Shown: positions 1 to 8,130, numbered from the stretch's first letter. The stretch is DNA of 64,000 nt from Psychrobacter jeotgali (GCF_904846315.1 NZ_CAJHAF010000001.1:2356001-2420000); one strand, 5' to 3'. Program-made: numbers and translations. Notes: generated by a model from the letters alone, not told the origin.

Positions 1-222
1 GGCGTACTTGGGGTTAGCGCCGCGGTGTTTGCGATGACGATTGCCAGTGCTGGCGCATGGTTTGCGATTACTCAGTGGTTTGATTTGCGCTTTAGCGTGC
101 CGTGGGCGAACCTAGCGATTGGTGGCGGATTGCTGCTTGCCTTGCTGCTGGGTATTGCGATTATTTATGTCAGATTGGTGATTGGACGCGGGATTATGGC
201 TCGGGTTCGGGCTATGGTTTGA
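1..222 (+). CDS. C-terminal fragment of a membrane protein (possibly an FtsX-like permease)
   Basis: The reading frame is open from the first base, so the gene begins upstream of the window and only its last 73 residues are seen. The fragment has two hydrophobic stretches separated by a short polar segment containing WFDLRFSVPW, then a basic tail ending MARVRAMV. This helix, short loop, helix, basic tail layout resembles the end of FtsX-like ABC permeases, but that is a weak inference from shape and any multi-pass membrane protein would fit. Its stop is only 17 bases from the convergent end of the RES gene, so it is probably the last native gene before the A+T-rich three-gene insertion. Confidence 0.55.
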   Translation, partial: GVLGVSAAVFAMTIASAGAWFAITQWFDLRFSVPWANLAIGGGLLLALLLGIAIIYVRLVIGRGIMARVRAMV

Positions 223-239
223 GAAACTAGTAATACATA

Positions 240-1262
240 TTACTTGATAGGTCTATGACTGATTTCTACCCTCGACACCTGTACTTTATTAACTTCTATA
301 CATGTCATGATGTTTTGATCAAAAATAACATAATTTATACCTGTATTGTGTAATGAGCTACGAAATTTTATCCCATCAACATCCGTATATAATCGAATAA
401 ATTCACAGATAAATTGAGTAGGTATATAGTCTAATTCCGAATCATACCTTCTAACAGGTTGAGATAAATCACGACTAATACGTTCTTTAAGTAATCTTGC
501 CTTAATTCTTTTATCAACTTCATTTGGATGGTATAGGGTAGGTATTTCAGTAAAATCGGATATTAATACCTTTTTATTTAAATTAGGTTTAATAGAGAAC
601 TTAGCAACAGTTACATCGTCTAGATATGTAGCTCTAATTTCATACAATACTGTATCTTCGTTATTAGATAAATATAAGTAAGGAATACCCAAAGGGTTTG
701 CCCTTCCAGATGTAGTTACCTCTTTTGGCGGACAAGACATGGAGTTCAAATTAAAACATTCATTTCCACTACTTTGATGCAATCGTGCTCTATATAAAAT
801 ATCATCTTCGCAAATTTGAGACTGACTTTCAAAAAAACCATCCCAACCTAAATCATTTATCAAGTAGTCTATATCGGATAAGTACCTTCTTTCCCATTTC
901 AGCTGCTCTTTCAACTTATACCAGTAATTAACATTATTTTGAATCTCTTGACTATAATCTACTTGAACCTCTGCATTATGAAAAGCTAAATTAAGTTTAT
1001 TAATGACTACATTTAATACATCACTAGCAACCCTATTGCTAACGAATAAGTCCCATTGACCATGTATCAAGCTTGCTAGACTTTTCCCATCAGCTTTTGT
1101 TTCGAAACAGTTTAGAAGCTCTTGAAAGAAGTCTAGTAACTCATCTAAAGAAATAACATTATTTATATTAGATTTGCAAAAATTACATGTTCCAACTTTA
1201 CCTTCTGAGTTTATGAACCCTTTTAGCTCTTTATCTCCAAAACAACTTTCACATATATTCAT
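240..1262 (-). CDS. RES-domain protein with N-terminal zinc ribbon (HEPN/RES-type), probable NAD+-targeting toxin/effector
   Basis: A 340-residue protein. The N-terminus has two CxxC pairs (C4/C7 and C26/C29), which look like a zinc ribbon. A mostly helical region (about 38-145) resembles the N-terminal domain often fused to RES. The RES domain follows: LYRAR (156-160), GRANP (186-190), YLYLS (195-199), E208 in LYEIR, and FRSS (300-303). These supply the Arg, Glu and Ser that name the family. Characterised RES toxins degrade NAD+ or ADP-ribosylate targets. It is the last gene of a tight operon, starting 2 bases after the sce7725-like gene (TAA-TT-ATG). The DNA is far more A+T-rich than the flanks, suggesting transfer. 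Activity is inferred; the domain assignment is fairly secure. Confidence 0.85.
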   Translation of the reverse strand: MNICESCFGDKELKGFINSEGKVGTCNFCKSNINNVISLDELLDFFQELLNCFETKADGKSLASLIHGQWDLFVSNRVASDVLNVVINKLNLAFHNAEVQVDYSQEIQNNVNYWYKLKEQLKWERRYLSDIDYLINDLGWDGFFESQSQICEDDILYRARLHQSSGNECFNLNSMSCPPKEVTTSGRANPLGIPYLYLSNNEDTVLYEIRATYLDDVTVAKFSIKPNLNKKVLISDFTEIPTLYHPNEVDKRIKARLLKERISRDLSQPVRRYDSELDYIPTQFICEFIRLYTDVDGIKFRSSLHNTGINYVIFDQNIMTCIEVNKVQVSRVEISHRPIK

Positions 1263-1264
1263 AA

Positions 1265-2197
1265 TTATCTATCTAAATAACTTTTAATAACTAGGAGATG
1301 ATTTTTTATAGTGATCTTCTTGACTGTACCTAAACCAGGGTATTTAGAGTCTCTCAAGTAACCACTAAGTTCATCAATACCCGAATTACTTAAAGGTAAC
1401 TCATTACAAAAGCGAATAGCTTTTCTTGTCGCTTCAGCAAATTTCCCCTGAACGTTTGAGATAGAGTCATTAGTATCTGAAGTAAAGTGCCTAATCCAAA
1501 TTTGATTTTCAGCTTCTACATTTATGTACGTAATATTAATTACTACAGCTCTAGGAGTGCTTCCACCTTCAACATACTCTCTAGGTAAAACAGTAAAGTC
1601 TCCAAATCCTTGATAATTATCTTCTTCATAATATAAATGCTCTTCAGAAAATTTATGTTCTGGGATACTCAAGAAGTCTGAATTTCTTTGTTGTTTTTCG
1701 AATAAATCATCTAATCTTATATAATTTTTATTTAGTCTCTTTATATGTCTATCTAAAGTTCTATATCTATGCGGTTCTAACAATACTATATGATTAATAC
1801 GCTCATCTTGACAAAGCAAACTAAATTCATCTTCATTAGTAAAACTATCTAAACCAATTATCATACAATGGTTTAAATTGTAACCATTTAAGCAATCTAA
1901 AATATAATTTGCGTTGTCTGAGTAAAGGAAAGCATGTCTATACATTGAGTTTTCAAGATCTTCTACATACCTTAAGTAATGCTCAATATCTCCACATGTC
2001 TCTCCTACTTGAGGGTTCATAATAAGAAATGGTTCTATTCCAGCTTCGAAAAGGATTTTATTCGCAAGATTAAGACTATTCAAACTTTCTTTAACAGGCT
2101 CAATGATTGGAGTTATTTTTCCTAAAGCATCTTCTAAAGCTAAGTCTCTTATAGCAATTAGTTCAAACTGTCGTCCTCTCAAATATGGAAAATACAT
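1265..2197 (-). CDS. sce7725-type / beta-family protein, middle gene of the RES operon
   Basis: A 310-residue protein beginning MYFPYLRGRQFELIAIRDL, which I recognise as the start of the sce7725 family and is similar to phage-type beta family proteins. It has no visible signal peptide or membrane segment, so it is probably cytoplasmic. No catalytic motif is evident; DNA or phage-component recognition has been suggested for beta-like proteins, but no function can be read here. Its start codon immediately follows the stop of the upstream gene (TAAATG), implying translational coupling. Its consistent partner is an sce7726-type protein, as found here. In this operon the RES protein is directly downstream, so it may be a sensor, adaptor or antitoxin-like partner; that role is inference. 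Confidence 0.75.
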   Translation of the reverse strand: MYFPYLRGRQFELIAIRDLALEDALGKITPIIEPVKESLNSLNLANKILFEAGIEPFLIMNPQVGETCGDIEHYLRYVEDLENSMYRHAFLYSDNANYILDCLNGYNLNHCMIIGLDSFTNEDEFSLLCQDERINHIVLLEPHRYRTLDRHIKRLNKNYIRLDDLFEKQQRNSDFLSIPEHKFSEEHLYYEEDNYQGFGDFTVLPREYVEGGSTPRAVVINITYINVEAENQIWIRHFTSDTNDSISNVQGKFAEATRKAIRFCNELPLSNSGIDELSGYLRDSKYPGLGTVKKITIKNHLLVIKSYLDR

Positions 2198-3049
2198 TTA
2201 AAGAACCTTATTGTTTTTGAGCTTATCAATTAAATTCTTCCTCTCTATCTCTTTCAGATTTAAAGAAAGACTCACTTGATTAAACTCGTTGTTAGTTTTT
2301 TTAAAAAAAGAATTATGAATCTTTCTGTTTTTCATGGTTTCAAGAAAAATTTTATTTAATTCTTGATATGATATAGTAGATATTAATTTTTTACATATAT
2401 CGAATTGATTAAAAGAATTTAAATCAGGAATTGTTCCGAAATAGTTATGAACAATACTTAAGTATTCCTTTGAATGCAATACATTCATTAAAGTATCTAT
2501 ATCAATTACTTCATTTCTTATAGGCTCTCTAATTAACTCAAATTTATTGAGATTAGAATCATAAGAAAAAACTGCCACTTCATCATCAAATTTCAGATAC
2601 TTCTCAACTTGTTGTTCTGGTACAATTATATAAGTTTCGTTAAATATTTTCTTATAAGTTTCTATCTGACTAGATAATCTACATTCTTTATCTAATATGG
2701 TTTTTATTTCAAAAGCCTTGGAAACTCCATTAAAGATAGCTAGATCCGAAATTGAGTTACCAAGCCTTAATTCATTGAAGACTATTGAATCTTTATTTAT
2801 AACATTCTCAACTAAACACTTATTCAAAAATTCATTCTTTAATACATATTCATTTTGATAATTCTTTTGAATATGTTTATATGCTTCTTTTAAGACTTTC
2901 AAATAAGTACAACCACGTTTTTCCTCAATTAGATCATAACGATGTAGTTTAGTATTCAATGATTCAAAATCACTTTTGAATAGACGCAGTACTTCACTTC
3001 TAGTGAAAAAAGTCGAAAAATCTCTTAATTGGTTTATATCTGTTGCCAT
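2198..3049 (-). CDS. sce7726-type protein with a PD-(D/E)XK nuclease-like core, first gene of the RES operon
   Basis: A 283-residue protein. Residues 91-143 read as a restriction-endonuclease-like core: E93 in NELRLG, D102 in SDLAIF, the E114-x-K116 pair in FEIK, and Q128/Y132 in QIETYKKIF. This E...D...ExK...Q order matches the PD-(D/E)XK fold and the sce7726 family. The N-terminus (about 1-45) could be a small helical DNA-binding region, and the C-terminal 100 residues are lysine/asparagine-rich and unassigned. It is transcribed first and its stop abuts the next start. Base use is extreme: 9 G/C in the 60 bases at 2821-2880. Nuclease activity is inferred from motif order only; some family members may bind without cutting. 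Confidence 0.75.
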   Translation of the reverse strand: MATDINQLRDFSTFFTRSEVLRLFKSDFESLNTKLHRYDLIEEKRGCTYLKVLKEAYKHIQKNYQNEYVLKNEFLNKCLVENVINKDSIVFNELRLGNSISDLAIFNGVSKAFEIKTILDKECRLSSQIETYKKIFNETYIIVPEQQVEKYLKFDDEVAVFSYDSNLNKFELIREPIRNEVIDIDTLMNVLHSKEYLSIVHNYFGTIPDLNSFNQFDICKKLISTISYQELNKIFLETMKNRKIHNSFFKKTNNEFNQVSLSLNLKEIERKNLIDKLKNNKVL

Positions 3050-3082
3050 CTTGCATCGCCGACCATCTAATTATTGAAAAAT

Positions 3083-3109
3083 ATAGTATCAATGAATTTG
3101 CTTATTCAA
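3083..3109 (-). promoter_or_regulatory. Candidate promoter of the sce7726-sce7725-RES operon
   Basis: On the minus strand TTGAAT (3109-3104) is followed after 15 bases by TACTAT (3088-3083), about 34 bases before the start of the first gene. The spacing is short and both boxes are imperfect, so this is a tentative sigma-70-type assignment. It is supported mainly by its position beside a perfect palindrome. Confidence 0.35.
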
Positions 3110-3113
3110 AGGT

Positions 3114-3132
3114 AAGTAACACATTGTTACTT
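3114..3132. promoter_or_regulatory. 19-bp perfect palindrome upstream of the RES operon (candidate operator)
   Basis: AAGTAACA-CAT-TGTTACTT is an exact 8-bp inverted repeat with a 3-base centre. It lies 65-83 bases upstream of the first gene and just upstream of the candidate -35 box. The dyad spacing suits a dimeric HTH regulator, either one of the operon products or a host factor. No regulator gene is adjacent. Confidence 0.5.
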
Positions 3133-3292
3133 TACGTCATACTACCCCTATTAGTAAAGCTTTGATTGTATATACATAGTCATTTTGTGAAATAAAAATA
3201 GCTATTTTATAAGATGTTTTTCTCAATTATTAAAGCACTCGAAAGCTCAAATTCAAACTCAAATTAAGATTTTAATTATCGTAGTGAACTCT

Positions 3293-3310
3293 GCCTTAAT
3301 AAGGCTTTTT
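3293..3310 (+). terminator. Short hairpin with T-tract
   Basis: GCCTT-AAT-AAGGC is followed by five T. The stem is only 5 bp, and no gene lies immediately upstream on the plus strand, so its role is uncertain. Confidence 0.3.
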
Positions 3311-3339
3311 AGCCCTGATTGCAGCGGTAGCTTGGTGGG

Positions 3340-3420
3340 CTGTGGCGCTTACAGCACCTTGCACAGGAGTGATCGCTCGAACGTTGGAACGCTACTGTGC
3401 CTAGGTGCTGTGCGCCGCAG
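3340..3420. repeat. Long imperfect palindrome between the RES operon and avtA
   Basis: The left arm CTGTGGCGC-TT-ACAGCACCT and right arm AGGTGCTGT-GCGCCGCAG are complementary apart from a 2-base bulge and one G-T pair. Pairing continues inward through GCACAG/CTGTGC. Weaker complementarity extends outward to roughly 3329 and 3438. The segment is much richer in G+C than the neighbouring operon. An open frame across it (3284-3529) shows no recognisable protein, so I treat the region as non-coding: a dispersed palindromic element, a structured RNA or an insertion scar. Confidence 0.6.
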
Positions 3421-3493
3421 ACTGCCAACTACAAGCGTAAAGCAGGTCTCCGCTTCAAAAACTACAAAACCCCAATCTCTAAAATCGCAAACC

Positions 3494-3527
3494 AAAACGC
3501 TCGCTATTGATTTAGAGAGCGTTTTTT
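3494..3527 (+). terminator. Rho-independent terminator
   Basis: AAAACGCTC and GAGCGTTTT form a 9-bp stem around a 14-base loop, followed by T residues. It points rightward, yet no plus-strand gene is recognisable upstream of it. It may end a transcript covering the palindromic element or be left over from a deleted gene. The rest of the 3050-3678 gap shows no other gene. Confidence 0.6.
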
Positions 3528-3678
3528 GATTTATGCGCAGCCTAAATATATCGAGATAAACGGCGATCAGCGCTTTACGCCACGCACATCAAAGCTGGCA
3601 TTTGCTATACTAACGCCACGCGAACCCGCACACTCACCTAATCAAACAGTCAGATACTGACAACCTCACGGTAACCTT

Positions 3679-5010
3679 ATGAAATTCTCCAAGTTTGGTC
3701 AAAAGTTTATTCAGCCTACAGGCATCTCGCAATTGATGGATGATTTGGGCGATGCGCTCAAAAGCGATAAGCCGGTCAATATGCTGGGTGGTGGTAACCC
3801 TGCCAAGATTGAGGCGGTAAATGAGCTTTTTTTGGAGACCTATCAAGCGCTTGGCGAAGATAATAGCAGTGGTGAGACCAATAGTAGCGCTATTATTAGC
3901 ATGGCGAATTACTCTAATCCGCAAGGTGATGCTGAGTTTATCGATGCTTTGGTCGGTTTCTTTAATCGTCATTATGATTGGAAGTTGACGGCGGACAATA
4001 TTGCGCTGACCAATGGCTCGCAAAATGCGTTTTTCTATTTATTTAATCTGTTTGGCGGGGCCTTCAGTGATGATAAGCTTGATGAAAGCAGTCAATCAGT
4101 AGATAAGTCTATCTTGCTACCGCTCGCACCTGAATACATTGGCTATAGCGATGTGCACATCGATGGTCAACACTTTGCCGCAGTACTGCCGCATATTGAT
4201 GAAGTTACTCATGATGGCGAGGCAGGATTCTTTAAATATCGCGTTGATTTTGAAGCATTAGAGAACTTGCCTGCGCTAAAGGAAGGCCGTATTGGGGCGA
4301 TTTGTTGTTCGCGCCCGACCAATCCAACGGGCAATGTATTGACCGATGAAGAGATGGCGCATTTGGCGGAGATTGCTAAGCGTTACGAGGTACCGCTGAT
4401 TATCGATAACGCTTATGGCATGCCTTTCCCTAATATTATTTATTCAGATGTACAACTGAGCTGGGATGACAATACCATTCTCTGCTTTAGCCTATCCAAA
4501 ATCGGCTTGCCGGGGGTGCGTACGGGTATTATTGTTGCCGCTCCTGAAGTTATCGAAGCGGTCAGCGCGATGAATGCAGTGGTTAATCTCTCACCAACAC
4601 GCTTTGGTGCATCTATTGCCACGCCACTGGTCAACAATGACGCTATCAAGCAGTTATCTGATAATGAGATAAAGCCGTTTTATCAGCAGCAAGCCAAAAC
4701 CGCAGTTGCGCTACTTAAAAACGAGCTGGGCGATTATCCATTGTCTATTCATAAGCCAGAGGGCGCGATATTTTTGTGGTTATGGTTTAAGGATTTACCG
4801 ATTACCACCCTTGAGCTGTACGAGCGTCTCAAAGAAAAAGGCACGCTTATTGTGCCAAGCAAATACTTCTTCCCTGGCGTTGATGTGGATAATTATAAGC
4901 ATGCGCATGAGTGTATTCGTATGAGTATTGCTGCTGATGAAGACACGTTGACCAAAGGTATTGCGGTTATTGGTGAGGTAATTAGAGAGCTTTATGATAA
5001 AGCTAAGTAA
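3679..5010 (+). CDS. avtA: Valine--pyruvate aminotransferase AvtA
   Basis: A 443-residue fold-type I, PLP-dependent transaminase that interconverts valine/2-oxoisovalerate with pyruvate/alanine in the cytoplasm. Visible motifs include LGGGNPA near residue 36, SRPTNPTGN (211-219), D243 and Y246 in IIDNAYG (pyridine N and phosphate contacts), the Schiff-base lysine K274 in SLSK, and R281 in the following GVRTG. The start MKFSKFGQKF matches the family start. The Shine-Dalgarno sequence is weak. The gene stands alone, with a strong shared terminator separating it from the convergent hchA-like gene. No leader peptide or attenuator was seen upstream. Confidence 0.93.
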   Translation: MKFSKFGQKFIQPTGISQLMDDLGDALKSDKPVNMLGGGNPAKIEAVNELFLETYQALGEDNSSGETNSSAIISMANYSNPQGDAEFIDALVGFFNRHYDWKLTADNIALTNGSQNAFFYLFNLFGGAFSDDKLDESSQSVDKSILLPLAPEYIGYSDVHIDGQHFAAVLPHIDEVTHDGEAGFFKYRVDFEALENLPALKEGRIGAICCSRPTNPTGNVLTDEEMAHLAEIAKRYEVPLIIDNAYGMPFPNIIYSDVQLSWDDNTILCFSLSKIGLPGVRTGIIVAAPEVIEAVSAMNAVVNLSPTRFGASIATPLVNNDAIKQLSDNEIKPFYQQQAKTAVALLKNELGDYPLSIHKPEGAIFLWLWFKDLPITTLELYERLKEKGTLIVPSKYFFPGVDVDNYKHAHECIRMSIAADEDTLTKGIAVIGEVIRELYDKAK

Positions 5011-5033
5011 AGATCTTGAAGAGCTTTAACCCT

Positions 5034-5067
5034 AAAAAAAAACGGACTAATGAATAGTCCGTTTTTT
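5034..5067. terminator. Bidirectional terminator between avtA and the hchA-like gene
   Basis: The AACGGACTA/TAGTCCGTT stem is flanked by an A-run and a T-run, so it can serve both convergent genes. Confidence 0.85.
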
Positions 5068-5088
5068 ATTTTAATGAAAACCTCTCTT

Positions 5089-6021
5089 TTAATTAAGTGC
5101 TTTCAGTAATTCATTAACACTAAGCTTACCAAAGTCATTGGCCGCTAAAGGTCCATCGCCTGAGATCAGCTTTCTATCTTGATGCGTCTGTCCTGAAGCC
5201 AGTTTATTATCAATAGTGACGCCCAAATCTTCTAGCTTTTCGCCAAAGTACCACGGCATCGTTCCGGGCAGATAACCGATTTTTGGCATTTGCTTATCCA
5301 TAACAGTCGGGAACGCGACCATTTTGTAGCCTTTAAAAATAAAATCACCCTCAGCGGTATCTGTCTTATCAGAGCTATCAGGACTTTCTAAATGAGCCGC
5401 CAATAAAGCTGCAGGACCATGGCAAATCGCTAAAGTAAATAAATCGTTTTCATGACCCCAACGCAGTAATGCGCCAAGATTTTTATCTTCAGGTAAGCCT
5501 AGCATGGCACCATGACCACCCGGGATAAAAATCGCTGCATAGTCATTGCTATCTGCCATATCGTTGGCGACAAATCCTGCGATACTATTTGGGTTCTCAA
5601 GCTTGGACTCATAATCGCTATAGATTTGTTTAACGTCGTCATCGTCCTCTGGCATTGCCCACTGCTCAACTTTGACAGCATCGCCTGTTGGAGTAAATAC
5701 ATCTACCTCGAAGCCCGCTTTTTTAAAGTGCAATAAAGGCAGCATCATCTCAACGGGATGATTACCGGTATCAAACTTATGACCATTCTCCATGGTCATA
5801 TACTGCTCTTCGGTGCAGACCATCAGGATTTTTTTATTGCCCGTATACGGATTGTCATACTCGGTGTGGTCATAGTTGGTTTTATTGGGTGCTGCTATCT
5901 TTAGCGAAGATGTCGAGGGAATATAAACCCCGGCTTCGGTTTCTTGCGGCTGTAAACCTAAGGTATCTTTGGCGTTGTCTAAAGTGTCTTTAGCTTTGTC
6001 TATTAGATCTTGAATGTTCAT
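5089..6021 (-). CDS. hchA: DJ-1/PfpI-superfamily protein deglycase / glyoxalase III, HchA (Hsp31) type
   Basis: A 310-residue cytoplasmic protein of the Hsp31 branch. Members act on methylglyoxal and glycated residues and can behave as holdase chaperones. Residues 84-95 (DTGNHPVEMMLP) hold the acidic residue E91. PGGHGA lies at 167-172. The nucleophile elbow AICHGPAA gives C200 and H201, and the conserved IGYLPGTMPWYFGE stretch follows. It differs from the E. coli protein by a helical, acidic/amphipathic N-terminal extension of about 30 residues (KAKDTLDNAKDTLG). No signal peptide is present. It is monocistronic, with a 3' terminator shared with avtA. The family assignment is firm; the physiological substrate is inferred. 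Confidence 0.88.
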   Translation of the reverse strand: MNIQDLIDKAKDTLDNAKDTLGLQPQETEAGVYIPSTSSLKIAAPNKTNYDHTEYDNPYTGNKKILMVCTEEQYMTMENGHKFDTGNHPVEMMLPLLHFKKAGFEVDVFTPTGDAVKVEQWAMPEDDDDVKQIYSDYESKLENPNSIAGFVANDMADSNDYAAIFIPGGHGAMLGLPEDKNLGALLRWGHENDLFTLAICHGPAALLAAHLESPDSSDKTDTAEGDFIFKGYKMVAFPTVMDKQMPKIGYLPGTMPWYFGEKLEDLGVTIDNKLASGQTHQDRKLISGDGPLAANDFGKLSVNELLKALN

Positions 6022-6225
6022 AGCTTTTCCTTTTTATTATGTATTTAGGTTTGATAGTTAAACTGAATAACTAAAAATGATACCTTTAAAGTAACAAAAG
6101 AAAGCGACATTAAATAGACGAGAGTTTTTGTGTTTCGTAAGCTTTGTAAAGCGCAAGTGGTTGAGTTGCTGATCTTACAAATTAAAAGGGCTATGGATGA
6201 GTTACTTTGAAAATATTGTTATTTA

Positions 6226-6301
6226 GTGCTACTGATATTCATTTTGCGCAGCCTCTGTCGGCGTAGGCACAGCACGCAAGTAAAATGAATATCAGTAGCA
6301 C
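6226..6301. repeat. Palindromic dispersed element, copy A (20-bp perfect terminal inverted repeats)
   Basis: The outer 20 bp on each side (GTGCTACTGATATTC... and ...GAATATCAGTAGCAC) are exact inverted repeats. They enclose a 36-base core starting GCGCAGCCTCTGTC and ending CAGCACGCAAGT. A second full copy at 61861-61938 is in the opposite orientation, with 34 of 36 core bases identical and arms that changed together. There is no coding capacity and no clear target-site duplication. It lies in the 330-base gap upstream of the hchA-like gene, which otherwise shows nothing recognisable. Confidence 0.85.
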
Positions 6302-6351
6302 GGGACTAAATTTGTCAATTATATTTACTACTGAATAGGTGTCAGCTGTTT

Positions 6352-6741
6352 TTAACGGGTTTTCTTTAACATCTTATTTGGTGAACTACTAGACTGAAAA
6401 ATCGTTGTCCATTTATTCAATGCAAACAGTATAAAAGGTAGCAAACTAGTATTGAGAAGATCATGGAGACTAGCCTTTATATCTGCGCCTTTTAATGCCC
6501 AGATACCTTTTGGCAGAATAATATGACGGTTATCAAAATACTCTCCTAGCAATGCCACACCAACAACTATCAGTAACGCTAGAAATGCCCTGATATTATG
6601 ATTCTTGATGATAGGACGCAGCACAAACAAGCACAGCAGGTAAATACCGACACCGACATAAATGTGCAAAGCGTCTTTGGCAAGACCCGTGGTCTCCACG
6701 ATATTAATCTTAAAAGTAGCAAAATCCACTGATGCTTCCAC
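6352..6741 (-). CDS. Small hypothetical integral membrane protein
   Basis: A 129-residue protein with about three hydrophobic segments: residues 24-44 (IYVGVGIYLLCLFVLRP), 50-68 (FLALLIVVGVALLGEYF) and 93-108 (TSLLPFILFAL). A polar WALKGADIKASLHDLLN loop precedes the last one, and the C-terminus is basic. The arrangement is reminiscent of VanZ-like small membrane proteins, but no motif is decisive. It lies downstream of hisH, separated by a terminator-like hairpin, so it is probably transcribed separately. I do not recognise a function. Confidence 0.6.
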   Translation of the reverse strand: MEASVDFATFKINIVETTGLAKDALHIYVGVGIYLLCLFVLRPIIKNHNIRAFLALLIVVGVALLGEYFDNRHIILPKGIWALKGADIKASLHDLLNTSLLPFILFALNKWTTIFQSSSSPNKMLKKTR

Positions 6742-6761
6742 ACATAATAGCTAAAACAAAT

Positions 6762-6798
6762 AATAAAAAGGTGAGTTACGCTGTCGTGAACTCACCTT
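6762..6798 (-). terminator. Terminator after hisH
   Basis: On the minus strand AAGGTGAGTT and AACTCACCTT form a 10-bp stem followed by TTTATT, 49 bases past the hisH stop. Confidence 0.7.
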
Positions 6799-6846
6799 AC
6801 CATTTAATCGTATATTTTGTTAATCTTATATCTTGCTGTTATTCAC

Positions 6847-7491
6847 TTACACATCCCAAGCTACAAAATTCTTCAATAACTGCAAACCTGCAGTATGACT
6901 TTTTTCGGGATGGAACTGGGTGGCGAACAAATTATCTTTAATAATACTGGCACAAAACGGCTGACCATAATCACAAACAGCAGCGACTTGTGAGCTATTC
7001 GCAGGATCACAGTAGTAGCTGTGCACAAAGTAAAAGTGCGCATTATCTTCAATACCGTGCCATAGTGGATGCTCAAGATCCATACTATTAATGGTGTTCC
7101 AGCCCATGTGCGGTATTTTAATCGCCGCGCCCTGCTGGTCTTTCCAGGTCGGATCAAAGGCTTCTACGCTGCCCTTTAGGATGCCCAAACAAGCGGTGCC
7201 ACCATTTTCAGCGGATTGCTCAAACAAAGCTTGCATACCCACGCAAATCGCCATTACCGGCTTGTTAAAGATAGCATCACGTACGACATCATCGATGCCC
7301 GCCTCGTGCATGCCGATCATACAATCACGCATGCCGCCGACGCCGGGGAAGACGATCTTATCGGCGGCGGCGACCACTTTAGGGTCGTTAGTGATGATCA
7401 CATCTGCGCCGACGTTCGATAGTGCCTTGCTGACCGAGTGCAAATTACCCATGCCATAATCTAGTAGAGCTACTTTAGTGGCTTTACTCAT
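6847..7491 (-). CDS. hisH: Imidazole glycerol phosphate synthase glutaminase subunit HisH
   Basis: A 214-residue class I glutamine amidotransferase. With HisF it supplies ammonia for making IGP and AICAR in histidine biosynthesis. The triad is visible: nucleophile C83 in AICVGMQ, with H194 and E196 in QFHPEKS. The oxyanion strand PGVGGM (49-54) and the N-terminal LLDYGMGN are typical. It follows hisB without a gap (stop at 7492, start at 7491), so the pair is one translational unit. hisF and hisA are not next to it, so the pathway genes are split in this genome. Confidence 0.95.
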   Translation of the reverse strand: MSKATKVALLDYGMGNLHSVSKALSNVGADVIITNDPKVVAAADKIVFPGVGGMRDCMIGMHEAGIDDVVRDAIFNKPVMAICVGMQALFEQSAENGGTACLGILKGSVEAFDPTWKDQQGAAIKIPHMGWNTINSMDLEHPLWHGIEDNAHFYFVHSYYCDPANSSQVAAVCDYGQPFCASIIKDNLFATQFHPEKSHTAGLQLLKNFVAWDV

Positions 7492-8130
7492 CTAGAACGC
7501 CTCTTTGGTCGATGGCAAGGTATTTAATGCCCGCTCATCATATTCGCAAGCCATACGCAGCGCACGAGCAAAGGCTTTAAAGGTAGATTCGATTTGGTGA
7601 TGGCTGTTTTTACCTTTGAGGTTATCCAAATGCACCGTCATCCACGAGTGATTAACGAAACCGAAAAAGAACTCGCTGAACAGATCGACATCGAAAGTGC
7701 CAACATGCGAGCGGCTAAAAGGAATGTCCATATGTAGACCCGGACGACCTGATAAGTCGACAACGGCGCGCGTAAGAGACTCGTCTAATGGCGCATAAAA
7801 ATGCCCATAACGACGAATACCTTTTTTATCTCCAAGAGCTTTGGCAAAAGCTTGGCCTAAAGTAATACCGGTATCTTCAACGCTATGGTGATCGTCAATA
7901 TAGGTATCGCCGACACATTTGATATCTAAGTCAAATAAACCGTGACGCTTGATTTGATCAATCATATGATCTAAAAACGGTACGCCGGTATCGACCGTGC
8001 CTTGACCGGTACCATCTAGATTGACGGTACAAGTAATCTGAGTCTCAGCGGTGTTACGCTCAACGGTAGCAGTACGTGCTGGGCGACCGTATAAAGTTTG
8101 GTTATCCGATTGGTTTTGATTGGCGCTCAT
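7492..8130 (-). CDS. hisB: Imidazoleglycerol-phosphate dehydratase HisB (monofunctional)
   Basis: A 212-residue Mn-dependent enzyme that dehydrates IGP to imidazole acetol phosphate, the sixth step of histidine synthesis. Diagnostic segments include [12 protein letters not shown], the metal-binding [10 protein letters not shown], the DLSGRPGL strand and, near the end, the second histidine cluster [10 protein letters not shown]. No phosphatase domain is present, so it is the single-function form. An N-terminal tail of about 15 residues, rich in N and Q, precedes the conserved part. It is the first gene of the hisB-hisH unit, and the 236-base gap before it is shared with the divergent PanZ-like gene. 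Confidence 0.95.
   Translation of the reverse strand: MSANQNQSDNQTLYGRPARTATVERNTAETQITCTVNLDGTGQGTVDTGVPFLDHMIDQIKRHGLFDLDIKCVGDTYIDDHHSVEDTGITLGQAFAKALGDKKGIRRYGHFYAPLDESLTRAVVDLSGRPGLHMDIPFSRSHVGTFDVDLFSEFFFGFVNHSWMTVHLDNLKGKNSHHQIESTFKAFARALRMACEYDERALNTLPSTKEAF

Noticed and set aside
3284..3529. 81-codon plus-strand frame across the palindrome
   Set aside because: It has no ribosome site and no recognisable protein, and it runs through a palindrome and into the terminator; it is best read as non-coding.
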